A stretch of DNA of 64,000 nt from Luteimonas aquatica (GCF_022662575.1 NZ_JALBFU010000001.1:1181810-1245809), one strand, 5' to 3'; numbered from the stretch's first letter, positions 29,899 to 37,944 are shown. Notes: generated by a model not told the origin, from the sequence alone. Numbers and translations: made by a program.

Positions 29899-30855
29899 AT
29901 GGCTAGGCACGGCCTCTCGCCCCAGGCCAAGGCGCAATGGCAGATCCACCTGTGCGTGGTGCTGTGGGGCTTCACCGCCGTGCTGGGCAAGCTGATCACC
30001 CTGGCCGCGCTGCCGCTGGTGTGGTGGCGCATGCTGCTGGTGACCGGCGCGCTGGCCCTGCTGCCGCGCGTCTGGCGCGGACTGCGCGCGATGCCGCCGC
30101 GGCTGCTGGCCGCCTATGCCGGCATCGGCGCGCTCGTCGCGCTGCACTGGCTGACGTTCTACGGCGCGATCAAGCTCTCCAACGCCTCGGTCGGCGCCAC
30201 CTGCATCGCCCTGGGCACGCCGATGACCGCGCTGCTCGAACCCTGGCTGGCACGGCGGCCGTTTTCCTGGCGCGACGTGCTGCTCGGGATCGCGGTCCTG
30301 CCCGGCGTGGCCCTGGTGGTGGGCGGCGTGCCGGCGGGCATGCACCTGGGCATCGCGGTCGGCGTGGTCTCGGCGCTGCTGGTGGCCTTGTTCGGTTCGC
30401 TCAACAAGCGCTTCGTCGAGCACGGCGATCCGCTGACGATCACGGCGGTGGAGCTGGGCGCCGGCACCTTGCTGCTCACGCTCTGCGTGCCGCTGATGCC
30501 GCTGGTGTTTCCCGCCTTCGCCGGCAAGGTCTTCGCCCTGCCCGACCCGCGCGACTTCGGCCTGCTGCTGGCGCTGGCGATGGCCTGCACGCTGTTTCCG
30601 TTCGCGCTGTCGCTGGTGGCGCTGCGCCACATGAGCGCCTTCGCCGCGCAGCTGGCGGTGAACCTGGAGCCGATCTACGCCATCGTGCTGGCGATCGTGC
30701 TGCTCGACGAGCAGCGCGAGCTCAGCCCGCAGTTCTACGTGGGCGTGGCCATCATCCTCGGCGCCGTGCTGGCGCACCCGCTGCTGACCCGCCGGCGCCG
30801 GATCGAGCATCCGGAGACCCTGGCCACGGCCGAGGCCAAGGGCATCGTCGAATAA
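29899..30855 (+). CDS. EamA/DMT superfamily transporter
   Basis: A 318-residue, ten-span membrane protein made of two EamA repeats. The first repeat carries QIHLCVVLWGFTAVLGKLITLAALPLVWWRM and LHWLTFYGAIKLSNASVGATC; the second ends LAVNLEPIYAIVLAIVLLDEQRELSPQFYVGVAIILGAVL. This layout is that of drug/metabolite exporters. The substrate is unknown. The tail (TRRRRIEHPETLATAEAKGIVE) is cytoplasmic. Confidence 0.9.
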   Translation: MARHGLSPQAKAQWQIHLCVVLWGFTAVLGKLITLAALPLVWWRMLLVTGALALLPRVWRGLRAMPPRLLAAYAGIGALVALHWLTFYGAIKLSNASVGATCIALGTPMTALLEPWLARRPFSWRDVLLGIAVLPGVALVVGGVPAGMHLGIAVGVVSALLVALFGSLNKRFVEHGDPLTITAVELGAGTLLLTLCVPLMPLVFPAFAGKVFALPDPRDFGLLLALAMACTLFPFALSLVALRHMSAFAAQLAVNLEPIYAIVLAIVLLDEQRELSPQFYVGVAIILGAVLAHPLLTRRRRIEHPETLATAEAKGIVE

Positions 30856-30912
30856 AGTGCGCCGTCGGATAGGCGACGGACGCGGCGCCGTTCGACATGC
30901 GATCCGGCATCG

Positions 30913-31548
30913 TCATAGCCCGCGCCAGCCCTCGTAGGCGGTGAACACGGCCGTGGCCACCAGCAGCCCGCCCACCGAGCGCGCCAGCAGCACGTCCGCG
31001 CCCGGACGCGCTGCCAGCCAGCCGCGCACGCGGTCGCCGGCCAGGGCCATGCCGCCGTACACGCCCGCCTGGGTGGCGGCAATGATCCCGCCCATGACCA
31101 GGGCCTGCAGCCAGAGCGGCCCGTACTCGGGTTGGATGAACTGCGGGAACACCGCGAGCATGAACAGATAGGCCTTGGGATTGAGCAGGCAGGTCAGCAT
31201 GCCCTGGCGGAACGTCGCCAGCGGCGGCTTGCGCGATTGCGGCGCCGGCGCGCCGAACGCGGCGCGGCTGCGCAGCAGCGACACGCCGATCCAGGCGATG
31301 TACAGCGCCCCGCCCAGCAGCACGCCGTTGAACGCCGCCGGCACCAGCCGCAGCACCGCCATGATGCCCAGCGCGCCCATCGCCACATGGCAGACGCCGC
31401 CGGCGATCACGCCCGCGGTCGCCAGCAGTCCGTCGCGCCGCCCGCCGACCAGCGCGCTCGCCATCACGTAGGCCATGTCCAGCCCCGGCAGCAGCACCAC
31501 GCCGAAGACCATCACGAAGAACAGCCACAAGTGCGCGGTGTGTTCCAT
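30913..31548 (-). CDS. LysE family amino acid exporter
   Basis: A 211-residue, six-span membrane protein. FFVMVFGVVLLPGLDMAYVMASALVGGRRDGLLATAGVIAGG and FRQGMLTCLLNPKAYLFMLAVFPQFIQPEYG are the family's two conserved blocks (GPD/NPK regions). It probably exports amino acids or related compounds such as homoserine lactones. It is 12 bases downstream of the DUF1579-like gene on the same strand, so the two are probably one transcription unit under the divergent WYL regulator. Confidence 0.92.
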   Translation of the reverse strand: MEHTAHLWLFFVMVFGVVLLPGLDMAYVMASALVGGRRDGLLATAGVIAGGVCHVAMGALGIMAVLRLVPAAFNGVLLGGALYIAWIGVSLLRSRAAFGAPAPQSRKPPLATFRQGMLTCLLNPKAYLFMLAVFPQFIQPEYGPLWLQALVMGGIIAATQAGVYGGMALAGDRVRGWLAARPGADVLLARSVGGLLVATAVFTAYEGWRGL

Positions 31549-31560
31549 GGCGCGCCGTCC

Positions 31561-32181
31561 TCAGCGCGAACCCGATGCGGCGTCGGCACCGTCCGCGGGC
31601 GCGCGCATCGGGGCGCGGGAGAAATCCATCACCCAGTTGGTCTCCCAGGTCCTGCCGCCGTCGCCGGAGAAGGCCTGCTCCCAGCGCGGCGTCGCCGTGC
31701 CGGCACCGGTCCACAGCTGGCGCACCAGGATGGGCTTGCCGTCCAGGCGATCCTCGCCGTCGAAGCGGCCGACGCCGTCGACGAAGCGGCCGCGCACCGG
31801 CGGCTGCAGCAGGCCGTCGCGCTGTGCCACCCAATAGTCGTTCCATTGCGCGCTCTGCCGGTCGTAGAAGCGCACCGACACGCCCATCGCGCCGGTCTCG
31901 TCGGAGCGCAGTTCGTCGTAGTTGCCCATGCCCTCCAGCAGCGGCATGCCGATCAGCGTGCCGGTGGAGATCTTCCACGCGGTCGAGCCCTGCAATTGTT
32001 TCGGCAGCCGCCTGTTGCGCACGTACCAGTGGCCGCGCAGGAAGTCGAAGTCGCGCGCGTGATCCGCGCGTGCGGCGTCGGCCGTTGCGGCGGCGACCGG
32101 GGACTGCGCGCCGGCCGTGAAGCCGAACAGGCAGGCGGCGCAGGCCGCAAGGATGGCGGGACGCGGCGGCGGATGGCGCAT
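31561..32181 (-). CDS. Secreted DUF1579-like protein
   Basis: A 206-residue protein with a signal peptide (ILAACAACLFGFTAGAQSP). The mature part begins RDFDFLRGHWYVRNRRLPKQLQG, a DUF1579/lipocalin-like opening, and continues with strand-like stretches (AMGVSVRFYDRQSAQWNDYWV, RTWETNWVMDFSR). The ligand is unknown. It is the first gene of a pair with the LysE exporter and is divergent from the WYL-domain regulator; the 27-base operator candidate (32270-32296) lies 89 bases upstream. A role in sensing or sequestering whatever LysE exports is speculative. Confidence 0.7.
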   Translation of the reverse strand: MRHPPPRPAILAACAACLFGFTAGAQSPVAAATADAARADHARDFDFLRGHWYVRNRRLPKQLQGSTAWKISTGTLIGMPLLEGMGNYDELRSDETGAMGVSVRFYDRQSAQWNDYWVAQRDGLLQPPVRGRFVDGVGRFDGEDRLDGKPILVRQLWTGAGTATPRWEQAFSGDGGRTWETNWVMDFSRAPMRAPADGADAASGSR

Positions 32182-32269
32182 GGCTGGATTCCTGGGCGGG
32201 AAGCACGTCGTGGCGGCGCCTCGACGGTGCCGGCGGGCGCACCGGCGCCCGCGAAGAAAGGCTAGAATC

Positions 32270-32296
32270 CAATCAGGGCGATTTCGGCCCTAATTG
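32270..32296. promoter_or_regulatory. 27-base operator candidate for the WYL regulator
   Basis: CAATCAGGGC (32270-32279), spacer GATTTCG, GCCCTAATTG (32287-32296): 10-base arms with a single mismatch, in an otherwise GC-rich gap between two divergent genes. It ends 17 bases before the regulator's ATG, which itself has no clear ribosome site. The AATTG/CAAT ends give it an AT content unlike its surroundings. Most likely the binding site of the adjacent YafY-type regulator, controlling itself and the DUF1579-like/LysE pair. Confidence 0.65.
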
Positions 32297-32313
32297 ACGT
32301 CCATCCTGTCGCC

Positions 32314-33267
32314 ATGGAACGCCCCGCCACCCGCGTCCTCGCCGTGCTCGAACTGCTGCAGACGCATGGCCGCCTGCCCGGCTCGGAACTGGCGCGCCGC
32401 ATCGGCGTCGACGGCCGCACCCTGCGCCGCTACGTGGTGGCGCTGGAGCAGATCGGCGTTCCGATCGTGGCCGAGCGCGGACGCTACGGCGGCTACGCGC
32501 TGGTCGCGGGCTTCAAGCTGCCGCCGATGATGTTCACCGACGACGAGGCGCTGGCGCTGTCGGTGGGCCTGCTGGCCGCGCGCAACCTCGGCCTGGCCGA
32601 TGCCGCGCCGGCGGTGGCCAGCGCGCAGGCCAAGCTGGAGCGCGTGATGCCGACCACGCTCAAGCGGCGCGTGCGCGCCATCGACGAGACGGTGGCGCTG
32701 GACCTCGCTCCCGGCACCGCGGCGAGCGGCAGCAATGCCACGCTGATGACGCTCAGCGGCGCCGCGCAGTCGCGCCAGCGCGTGCGCCTGCATTACCGCA
32801 CCGCGCAGCGCGGCGCCACCGAACGCGACCTCGATCCCTACGGGTTGGCCTGGCGCGGCGGCCGCTGGTACGTGGTCGGCCACTGCCACCTGCGCGGGGA
32901 CGTGCGCTCCTTCCGCCTGGACCGCATCGAGGACGTGCGGCCGCTGCCGAAGAGCTTCGGCCGGCCCGAACGTTTCGACACCCTCGCCCACCTCGCCTTC
33001 TCGCTGGCTTCGCTGCCGCGCAGCCACGCCGTCGAGGTGCGCCTGTCGGCCGACCTGGCCACGGTCAAGGATGCGCTGTTCGAGGCGATCGGCCTGTTCG
33101 AACCCGACGGCGACGGCGTGCTGCTGTTCGCGCAGGTCGACGACCTGGACTGGTTCGCGCGCGAGCTGGCGCGCCTGCCCTTCGATTTCGAGATCCGCGG
33201 CCCCGCCGCGCTGCGCCGGGCGCTGCGCGCTCAGGCCGGACGGCTGCGGCGGATCGCGGGGCGCTGA
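32314..33267 (+). CDS. YafY-type HTH and WYL-domain transcriptional regulator
   Basis: A 317-residue regulator. Residues 1-60 form an HTH_11 winged helix (RVLAVLELLQTHGRLPGSELARRIGVDGRTLRRYVVALEQ with wing RGRYGGYAL). A middle helical linker leads to the WYL domain (RVRLHYRTAQRGATERDLDPYGLAWRGGRWYVVGHCHLRGDVRSFRLDRI), a ligand-sensing SH3-like fold, and a WCX-like C-terminal part. It is divergent from the DUF1579-like/LysE pair, with a strong dyad between. YafY regulators often sense nucleotides or small metabolites; the ligand here is unknown. Confidence 0.92.
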   Translation: MERPATRVLAVLELLQTHGRLPGSELARRIGVDGRTLRRYVVALEQIGVPIVAERGRYGGYALVAGFKLPPMMFTDDEALALSVGLLAARNLGLADAAPAVASAQAKLERVMPTTLKRRVRAIDETVALDLAPGTAASGSNATLMTLSGAAQSRQRVRLHYRTAQRGATERDLDPYGLAWRGGRWYVVGHCHLRGDVRSFRLDRIEDVRPLPKSFGRPERFDTLAHLAFSLASLPRSHAVEVRLSADLATVKDALFEAIGLFEPDGDGVLLFAQVDDLDWFARELARLPFDFEIRGPAALRRALRAQAGRLRRIAGR

Positions 33268-33277
33268 CCGCGCGCGC

Positions 33278-33607
33278 TCAGAACAATCCCGCCGCTACCG
33301 CGCACGCCGGCGCCAGCAACAGCAGCCATGGCGCGCGGCGCGCGTTGGCGGCATGCGCCAGCACCCAGGCCAGCGCGCCCAGGCACAGCAGCACGCTCCA
33401 CAGCACCGGCCCGAACTCCCAGCCGTCGCGCCGCACCAGCAGGACGAACGCCGCCGCCTGCAGCAGCACGCCGGCGAGCACCAGCACGCGGCTTCGCGCG
33501 GGCATGGGTTCCTGCCCGAAAGTCGCAAGGTAGTGCCGCGGCTGCGCCAGGCAGATCGCCGCCCAGGCGGCGATCGACAGGCCGGCGCAAAGCCAATACG
33601 GATTCAT
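33278..33607 (-). CDS. DUF3325 inner membrane protein
   Basis: A 109-residue protein with three or four hydrophobic segments (WLCAGLSIAAWAAICLA, VLVLAGVLLQAAAFVLLV, LWSVLLCLGALAWVLAHA, APWLLLLAPACAVAAGLF). LAQPRHYLATFG after the first span is typical of DUF3325. It is the last gene of a three-gene set, and its ATG overlaps the PepSY gene stop (ATGA, 33604-33607). DUF3649-PepSY-DUF3325 cassettes accompany siderophore uptake loci, where the PepSY protein is thought to be a periplasmic iron reductase. The function of DUF3325 alone is unknown. Confidence 0.85.
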   Translation of the reverse strand: MNPYWLCAGLSIAAWAAICLAQPRHYLATFGQEPMPARSRVLVLAGVLLQAAAFVLLVRRDGWEFGPVLWSVLLCLGALAWVLAHAANARRAPWLLLLAPACAVAAGLF

Positions 33608-35139
33608 GCCGACGCCTGCGCGGCTTCGGGGACCGCATTCGCGCCCGCGACGGCAGAACGCCCTGCGCGCCGCCCCAGCCACAGGAACGCCATGCCCAGC
33701 GCCAGCGCCACCAGGTCCACCGAGGCCATCGCCCAGTTGCCCGCAGCCACGGTGCGCAGCAGCGAGCCGGCCGGCGCCACCGCCATCGACAGCAGCGGCA
33801 GGCCCAGGGCGAGCGCGGCGGTGGCCAGGAACAGGTCGCGCCAGGGATTGCCGCGCCTCAGGCGCAGGCAGGCCCAGAGCGCGGCGAGCGCCCAGGCGAT
33901 GCAGAACACGCGGATTTCCTGGGTGGCGCGCTCGGCGATGGCATCGGGCAGCAGGCGGTTGGCCCACAGCATCGCCGCCACCGCCAGCGGCATGCCCGCG
34001 ACCACGCCGGCGTTGAGCGCGCGCACCAGCCCGTAGCCGGAGACCACGCCCGCCTCGCGCACGCGCCGGGCGCGCTTCTCCACCCACACCTGCATGCCGC
34101 AGGCGAGCATCACGCAGCCCGACAGGCCGAGCACGAAATAGAGCCAGCGGAACAGCGCGCCACCGAACTGCACCATGTGCAGGCCGCCGAGGAAGGCATA
34201 GGTGGAATAGCCGTCGCTCGGCCGGCGCCCGTCGGCCAGGCGCGCGCCGGTGACGCCGTCGTAGACCACGTTGCGGTAGTTCCAGGCCACGTGGCGGCTG
34301 TGGTCGAGCGCCACCGTGACCAGGGTGGACGCGTCGGCCGGATGCTCCACCGAGACGATCCAGGGATCGGCGCCCAGGCGCCGGCGCGCATCCTCGACCA
34401 TCGGCAGCAGCGGCGCGCGCGAGGGCGGCGGCTTGTGCATCTCCTCGCGATGGGTGTAGGGCGAGGCTTCCTGGTAGAACTTCTCGGCGTCGCCGCCGTA
34501 GCCGAGCTTCAGCCCGGCCAGCATGTACGAGGACACGAAGATCGCCACGCCCGTGTAGGCGATCATCAGATGGAACGGCAGGCCGAGCACCGCGCTGATG
34601 TTGTGCCCGTCCAGCCAGCCGCGCTGGCCGCCGGCGCGGAAGCGCAGCAGGAAGAAGTCCTTGAAGATGCGCTTGTGGATGACGATGCCGGTGAGGATCG
34701 CCACCAGCATCATCATGCCCGCCAGGCCGACCAGGTACATGCCGATGTTGCCGGCGTGCAGGTTGTAGTGCAGCGTGAAGAAGAATTCGCCGCCGGCGGT
34801 GTCGCGCAGCCTGGCGCCGGTCGCGGCGTCGTAGGCGTGGACCTCGAAGCGGCCGTCGTCGTGGTAGGCGCCGCCCTTCATCGCCGGGAAGCGCGCGGTG
34901 GGCAGGTACAGGTACCAGGCGTGCGCGCCGGGCTCCTCGCGCTCCAGGGTCGCCGCCAGCGCGTCGAGCGCCGGCCGCTCGGGCGCCTGCGCCGCGATCC
35001 CGGGACGCATCCAGCGGTCGAGCTCGGTGTCGAAGCAGGCGATGGTGCCGCCGACGAAGATCACGAACAGCAGCCAGCCCACGATCAGCCCGGCCCAGGT
35101 ATGCAGCCACGCCATGCTCTGCGAGAAACTGTTCTTCAT
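33604..35139 (-). CDS. PepSY-associated membrane protein, putative siderophore-iron reductase
   Basis: A 511-residue inner membrane protein of the PepSY_TM (PiuB/FsqB/FoxB-like) family. It has an N-terminal span (WLHTWAGLIVGWLLFVIFVGGTIACFDTELDRWM), a PepSY-like periplasmic region, a core span with HYNLHAGNIGMYLVGLAGMMMLVAILTGIVIHKRIFKDFF, then GHNISAVLGLPFHLMIAYTGVAIF, a second periplasmic region and four further spans. The conserved His residues (HTW, HYNLH, HNI, FHLM) suit bis-haem coordination, as in FoxB-type reductases. It overlaps both neighbours by four bases. A Fur box upstream of the operon supports iron-dependent control. Confidence 0.9.
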   Translation of the reverse strand: MKNSFSQSMAWLHTWAGLIVGWLLFVIFVGGTIACFDTELDRWMRPGIAAQAPERPALDALAATLEREEPGAHAWYLYLPTARFPAMKGGAYHDDGRFEVHAYDAATGARLRDTAGGEFFFTLHYNLHAGNIGMYLVGLAGMMMLVAILTGIVIHKRIFKDFFLLRFRAGGQRGWLDGHNISAVLGLPFHLMIAYTGVAIFVSSYMLAGLKLGYGGDAEKFYQEASPYTHREEMHKPPPSRAPLLPMVEDARRRLGADPWIVSVEHPADASTLVTVALDHSRHVAWNYRNVVYDGVTGARLADGRRPSDGYSTYAFLGGLHMVQFGGALFRWLYFVLGLSGCVMLACGMQVWVEKRARRVREAGVVSGYGLVRALNAGVVAGMPLAVAAMLWANRLLPDAIAERATQEIRVFCIAWALAALWACLRLRRGNPWRDLFLATAALALGLPLLSMAVAPAGSLLRTVAAGNWAMASVDLVALALGMAFLWLGRRAGRSAVAGANAVPEAAQASA

Positions 35140-35468
35140 GGCCGCATCGCCTGTTCGCCGAATGCCAGCGCGATCGCGTACAGCACGCCGCCGATCGCCA
35201 GCAGTACCCACCAGGCGCGCCAGGTGCCGCGCGCGGCGAAGGCGTACATCGCCGCCGCCGCCCACACCGCGAAGCACAGCAGGCTGGCGGTGATCACCCG
35301 GTTGGGCCGCGACATCGGCAGCGCCAGGGTGAGGAAGGCGGTGCTGCCCCAGGCCACCCAGTAGCCGGCGACCAGCGCCGCCAGCACGCGCGCGGCGGCG
35401 ATCCAGGGATGCACGCCGCGGCGCGTCTTGCGCGCGGCGGCCGCCTGCGGCGGCGCGACGCTACGCAT
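35136..35468 (-). CDS. DUF3649 membrane protein
   Basis: A 110-residue protein with a basic N-terminus and three or four membrane spans (VLAALVAGYWVAWGSTAFLTLAL, VITASLLCFAVWAAAAMYAFAA, WWVLLAIGGVLYAIALAFG). The AGYWVA...FLTLALPMSRPNRV region and its place ahead of the PepSY and DUF3325 genes identify the DUF3649 family, usually annotated as an iron uptake accessory. Its TGA overlaps the PepSY ATG (35136-35139). It is the first gene of the set, 115 bases from the Fur box. No signal peptide beyond the membrane segments. Confidence 0.82.
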   Translation of the reverse strand: MRSVAPPQAAAARKTRRGVHPWIAAARVLAALVAGYWVAWGSTAFLTLALPMSRPNRVITASLLCFAVWAAAAMYAFAARGTWRAWWVLLAIGGVLYAIALAFGEQAMRP

Positions 35469-35582
35469 CGACGGCCGCCCGATTGCCGGGCGGAGGGTGG
35501 CGAAGCGTCATGGCGCGGGAGATCGGATTCACGGTCGAAAGGAAAAGGCGGCTGTCGAGCGACCGCGGAATACGCCGATCTT

Positions 35583-35601
35583 AACGAGATTGATTCTCAT
35601 G
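35583..35601. promoter_or_regulatory. Fur box
   Basis: AACGAGATTGATTCTCATG contains the dyad GAGAxTGATTCTCAT, matching the gammaproteobacterial Fur consensus (GAGAATGATTCTCATT-like) at nearly all core positions. It lies in the 249-base gap between the divergent DUF3649 operon and the ECF sigma factor gene, 115 bases from the former and about 117 from the latter's chosen start, so either or both could be iron repressed. The rest of the gap shows no gene. Confidence 0.75.
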
Positions 35602-35717
35602 CGCAACGAGAGCCGTCTTCCCTCGCGCCGTGACAAGTTCCGCCCTGGCGCGAATCACCCAGGCAACGAGCACAATCGCTCCGGGGAGCGCGACAAGGGA
35701 TGGAACGGGCGACCGCC

Positions 35718-36212
35718 ATGACAATGGAGTCGAGGGAACGCTTCGCGTCCCTGCTGGAACGCCATCGCGGCATCGTGATGAAGGTGGCGCATACCTACGC
35801 CTTCGGCGCCGACGACCGCGCCGACCTGGCGCAGGAGATCGCCGCCCAGCTCTGGCATGCCTGGCCGCGCTACGAGGCCGCGCGCAGCTTCTCCACCTGG
35901 ATGTACCGCATCGCGCTGAACGTGGCGATCTCGCACGTGCGCGACGCCGGCCGCCGCGGCCGCCACTGGGTACCGCTGGACGACACGCTGCACGATCTCG
36001 CCGACGACAACGCCACCGATCCCGAGGCGGCGCAGCGCGTGCGCGCCCTGTACGGCTTCATCGCCCGGCTCGCGCCGCTCGACCGCGCGCTGATGCTGCT
36101 CTATCTGGAGAACCACAGCGGCCGCGAGATCGCCGACGTCCTCGGCATCGGCGAAAGCAACGTCACCACCAAGATCAGCCGCCTCAAGCAGCGCATCCGC
36201 GACGAAATCTGA
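35718..36212 (+). CDS. ECF-type RNA polymerase sigma factor
   Basis: A 164-residue sigma-70 family protein with region 2 (ESRERFASLLERHRGIVMKVAHTYAFGADDRADLAQEIAAQLWHAWPRYEAARSFSTWMYRIALNVAISHVRD) and region 4 (LYGFIARLAPLDRALMLLYLENHSGREIADVLGIGESNVTTKISRLKQRIRDEI). Starts at 35700, 35718 and 35724 are all possible. It is followed after 51 bases by a two-span or three-span membrane protein that is likely its partner. It is not accompanied by a FecR protein or receptor, so a classical FecI role is unlikely despite the nearby Fur box. Confidence 0.92.
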   Translation: MTMESRERFASLLERHRGIVMKVAHTYAFGADDRADLAQEIAAQLWHAWPRYEAARSFSTWMYRIALNVAISHVRDAGRRGRHWVPLDDTLHDLADDNATDPEAAQRVRALYGFIARLAPLDRALMLLYLENHSGREIADVLGIGESNVTTKISRLKQRIRDEI

Positions 36213-36263
36213 CCCCTCCTCCCGGCATCCGCCCAGGATGCGCAAGCAACGATGGAAATCCGC

Positions 36264-36920
36264 ATGGACCCCGACGAACTCAAATCCGCCTGGCAGTCGC
36301 TCGACCGCCGACTGCAGCAGCACAATGCGATCCACCTGCAGCTGTTCCGCGACAGCCGGCTCGACAAGGCGCGCTCGCGGCTGCGCCCGCTGTTCTGGGG
36401 GCAGATCGCGCAGATCCTGTTCGGCCTGGCCTTCGTGCTGCTGGCCGGCGTCCTCTGGTCGCGGCAGCCGGACGCGCCGCACCTGGTGATCGCCGGCGTG
36501 CTCGTCCAGCTCTACGGCATCGTCACGATCGCGCTGGCCGGCGGCACCCTCGGCAAGATCTCCGCGATCGACTACGCCGCGCCCGTGCTGACGATCCAGA
36601 AGCAGCTGGGCGCATTGCGCCAGTTCTACATGCACAACGGCATGGTCATCGGCCTGTCCTGGTGGGTGCTCTGGGTGCCGGTGATCATGGTGCTGGCCGG
36701 CGTGACCGGCGGGGACCTGTACGCCCGATCGCCGCTCACGGTCTGGTGCGGCCTGGGCGTCGGCGTGCTCGGGCTGCTGGCGACCTGGGGGTTCCACCGC
36801 TGGGCGCACCACCCCAGCCGCGCCCGGCTCGGCCAGCGCCTGGACGACAACGCGGCGGGCGGGAGCATTCGCAGGACGCAAAGCCTGGTCGAGGAAATCG
36901 CGCGCTTCGAGCAGGAATGA
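36264..36920 (+). CDS. Membrane protein, putative sigma factor partner
   Basis: A 218-residue protein I do not recognise by family name. Residues 1-40 are a soluble amphipathic helix region (MDPDELKSAWQSLDRRLQQHN). Four hydrophobic segments follow: FGLAFVLLAGVLW, HLVIAGVLVQLYGIVTIALAGG, WWVLWVPVIMVLAGV and LTVWCGLGVGVLGLLATWG. A C-terminal cytoplasmic tail ends RRTQSLVEEIARFEQE. A soluble N-terminal helix bearing DPDELKSAWQ-type sequence next to an ECF sigma gene suggests a membrane anti-sigma or modulator, but the ZAS zinc motif is absent. The ATG at 36264 has GGAA upstream; 36252 is an alternative. A bidirectional terminator follows. Confidence 0.75.
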   Translation: MDPDELKSAWQSLDRRLQQHNAIHLQLFRDSRLDKARSRLRPLFWGQIAQILFGLAFVLLAGVLWSRQPDAPHLVIAGVLVQLYGIVTIALAGGTLGKISAIDYAAPVLTIQKQLGALRQFYMHNGMVIGLSWWVLWVPVIMVLAGVTGGDLYARSPLTVWCGLGVGVLGLLATWGFHRWAHHPSRARLGQRLDDNAAGGSIRRTQSLVEEIARFEQE

Positions 36921-36954
36921 GCCGGACCCGGCGCCGCGAAATCCCCGGCACGAA

Positions 36955-36982
36955 AAAAGGGCGGAGTGAACTCCGCCCTTTT
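36955..36982. terminator. Bidirectional rho-independent terminator
   Basis: A perfect 13-base stem, AAAAGGGCGGAGT with ACTCCGCCCTTTT, around GA, preceded by an A-run and ended by a T-run. It lies between the convergent sigma-partner gene and the DUF4019 gene and can terminate both. Confidence 0.93.
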
Positions 36983-37002
36983 CCGTTTCGGAACCGTGCC
37001 GC

Positions 37003-37518
37003 TCAGCGCAGGCTGTAGCCCGACACGCGCCAGGTCTTGTCCTCGTCGAGCCGGAACGACACCAGCTCGCGCACCGGCTGCGGCGCGCCCGCGAACTTTG
37101 TCGGCACCGCGACGTTCAGATACAGGCCCTCGGGCACGCGGCCCCCTGCCCGGAACTGCGAGCGGGTGACCAGCGCCTGTCCGCGCGCGCCCGGCTTGCC
37201 GAGCTTGTTGCGGTCGATGGTGACCTGCTTGACGAATTCGTCGCGCGAGACCGCGCGCTTCATGGTCGCCGAGGCGCTGTCCCAGACCTCGCCGATGCGA
37301 TTGGCATCGACCATCTGCATGACCTGCTGCGCGGCCTGGGTCATCTGCGCGTTCTGCTTGGCCAGCTGGGCCTGCTGCTCCGGGGTCAGCGCCGGCTGGG
37401 CCGGCCTCGCGGCGGCGGGCTGGCTGGGCGCCGGGCGCGCGGGCTGGGCCTGCTGCGCGGACACGCTGCCGATGCCGCCCAGCAGAGCCGCGAACAGGAA
37501 AAGACGGCTGTGTTTCAT
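37003..37518 (-). CDS. DUF4019 domain-containing secreted protein
   Basis: A 171-residue protein with a signal peptide (MKHSRLFLFAALLGGIGSVSAQQ). A Pro/Ala/Gln-rich linker (PARPAPSQPAAARPAQPALTP) precedes the DUF4019 domain: AQQVMQMVDANRIGEVWDSASATMKRAVSRDEFVKQVTIDR and LYLNVAVPTKFAGAPQPVRELVSFRLDEDKTWRVSGYSLR. AAGGA six bases before the ATG at 37518 supports this start over the in-frame ATG at 37524. Function unknown; probably periplasmic. It is transcribed toward the terminator at 36955. Confidence 0.87.
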   Translation of the reverse strand: MKHSRLFLFAALLGGIGSVSAQQAQPARPAPSQPAAARPAQPALTPEQQAQLAKQNAQMTQAAQQVMQMVDANRIGEVWDSASATMKRAVSRDEFVKQVTIDRNKLGKPGARGQALVTRSQFRAGGRVPEGLYLNVAVPTKFAGAPQPVRELVSFRLDEDKTWRVSGYSLR

Positions 37519-37658
37519 GGACATTCCTTGCAAGAAAGGGGTGCAGGGGTCCTGGAGTCTACGACAAGCCCGCGTGGCTGCCCACGGCCGCCGCTCGCCC
37601 GCGTGCATCCCGATCGCCGCGCTGCGACACTGGCGGGGTCCCCGCTTTCGGCCCGCCC

Positions 37659-37871
37659 ATGCCTCGCCTCGATTTCCAGCTCGACCGCGACCACGTCGAA
37701 CTCAACCAGTTGCTCAAGCTCACGGGGCTGTGCGACAGCGGCGGCGCCGGCAAGGCCCTGGTCGCCGAGGGCCGCGTGCTCGTGGACGGCGCGGTCGAGC
37801 TGCGCAAGACCTGCAAGATCCGCGCCGGACAGCGCGTGCAGCTGGACGACGTGGAGATTCGCGTCGCCTGA
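37659..37871 (+). CDS. S4-domain RNA-binding protein (YbcJ-like)
   Basis: A 70-residue protein that is essentially one S4 domain: VELNQLLKLTGLCDSGGAGKALVAEGRVLVDGAVELRKTCKIRAGQRVQLDDVEIRV. YbcJ-type proteins of this size bind structured RNA and are linked to ribosome assembly or quality control. The Lys/Arg positions in GKALVAEG and VELRKTCKI would face RNA. It is a single gene, divergent from the DUF4019 gene. Confidence 0.92.
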   Translation: MPRLDFQLDRDHVELNQLLKLTGLCDSGGAGKALVAEGRVLVDGAVELRKTCKIRAGQRVQLDDVEIRVA

Positions 37872-37944
37872 CGCGCTTCCGGGCTGGACGGAAAACCTGC
37901 GTCGGGCTGACGCCGCACCGGAACACCGGCGCGGCGCGCGCGGG

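Noticed and set aside
35583-36920. A FecI-FecR-FecA surface signalling system
   Set aside because: The sigma factor has no FecR-like neighbour and no TonB receptor nearby; its partner is a multi-span protein of a different type.
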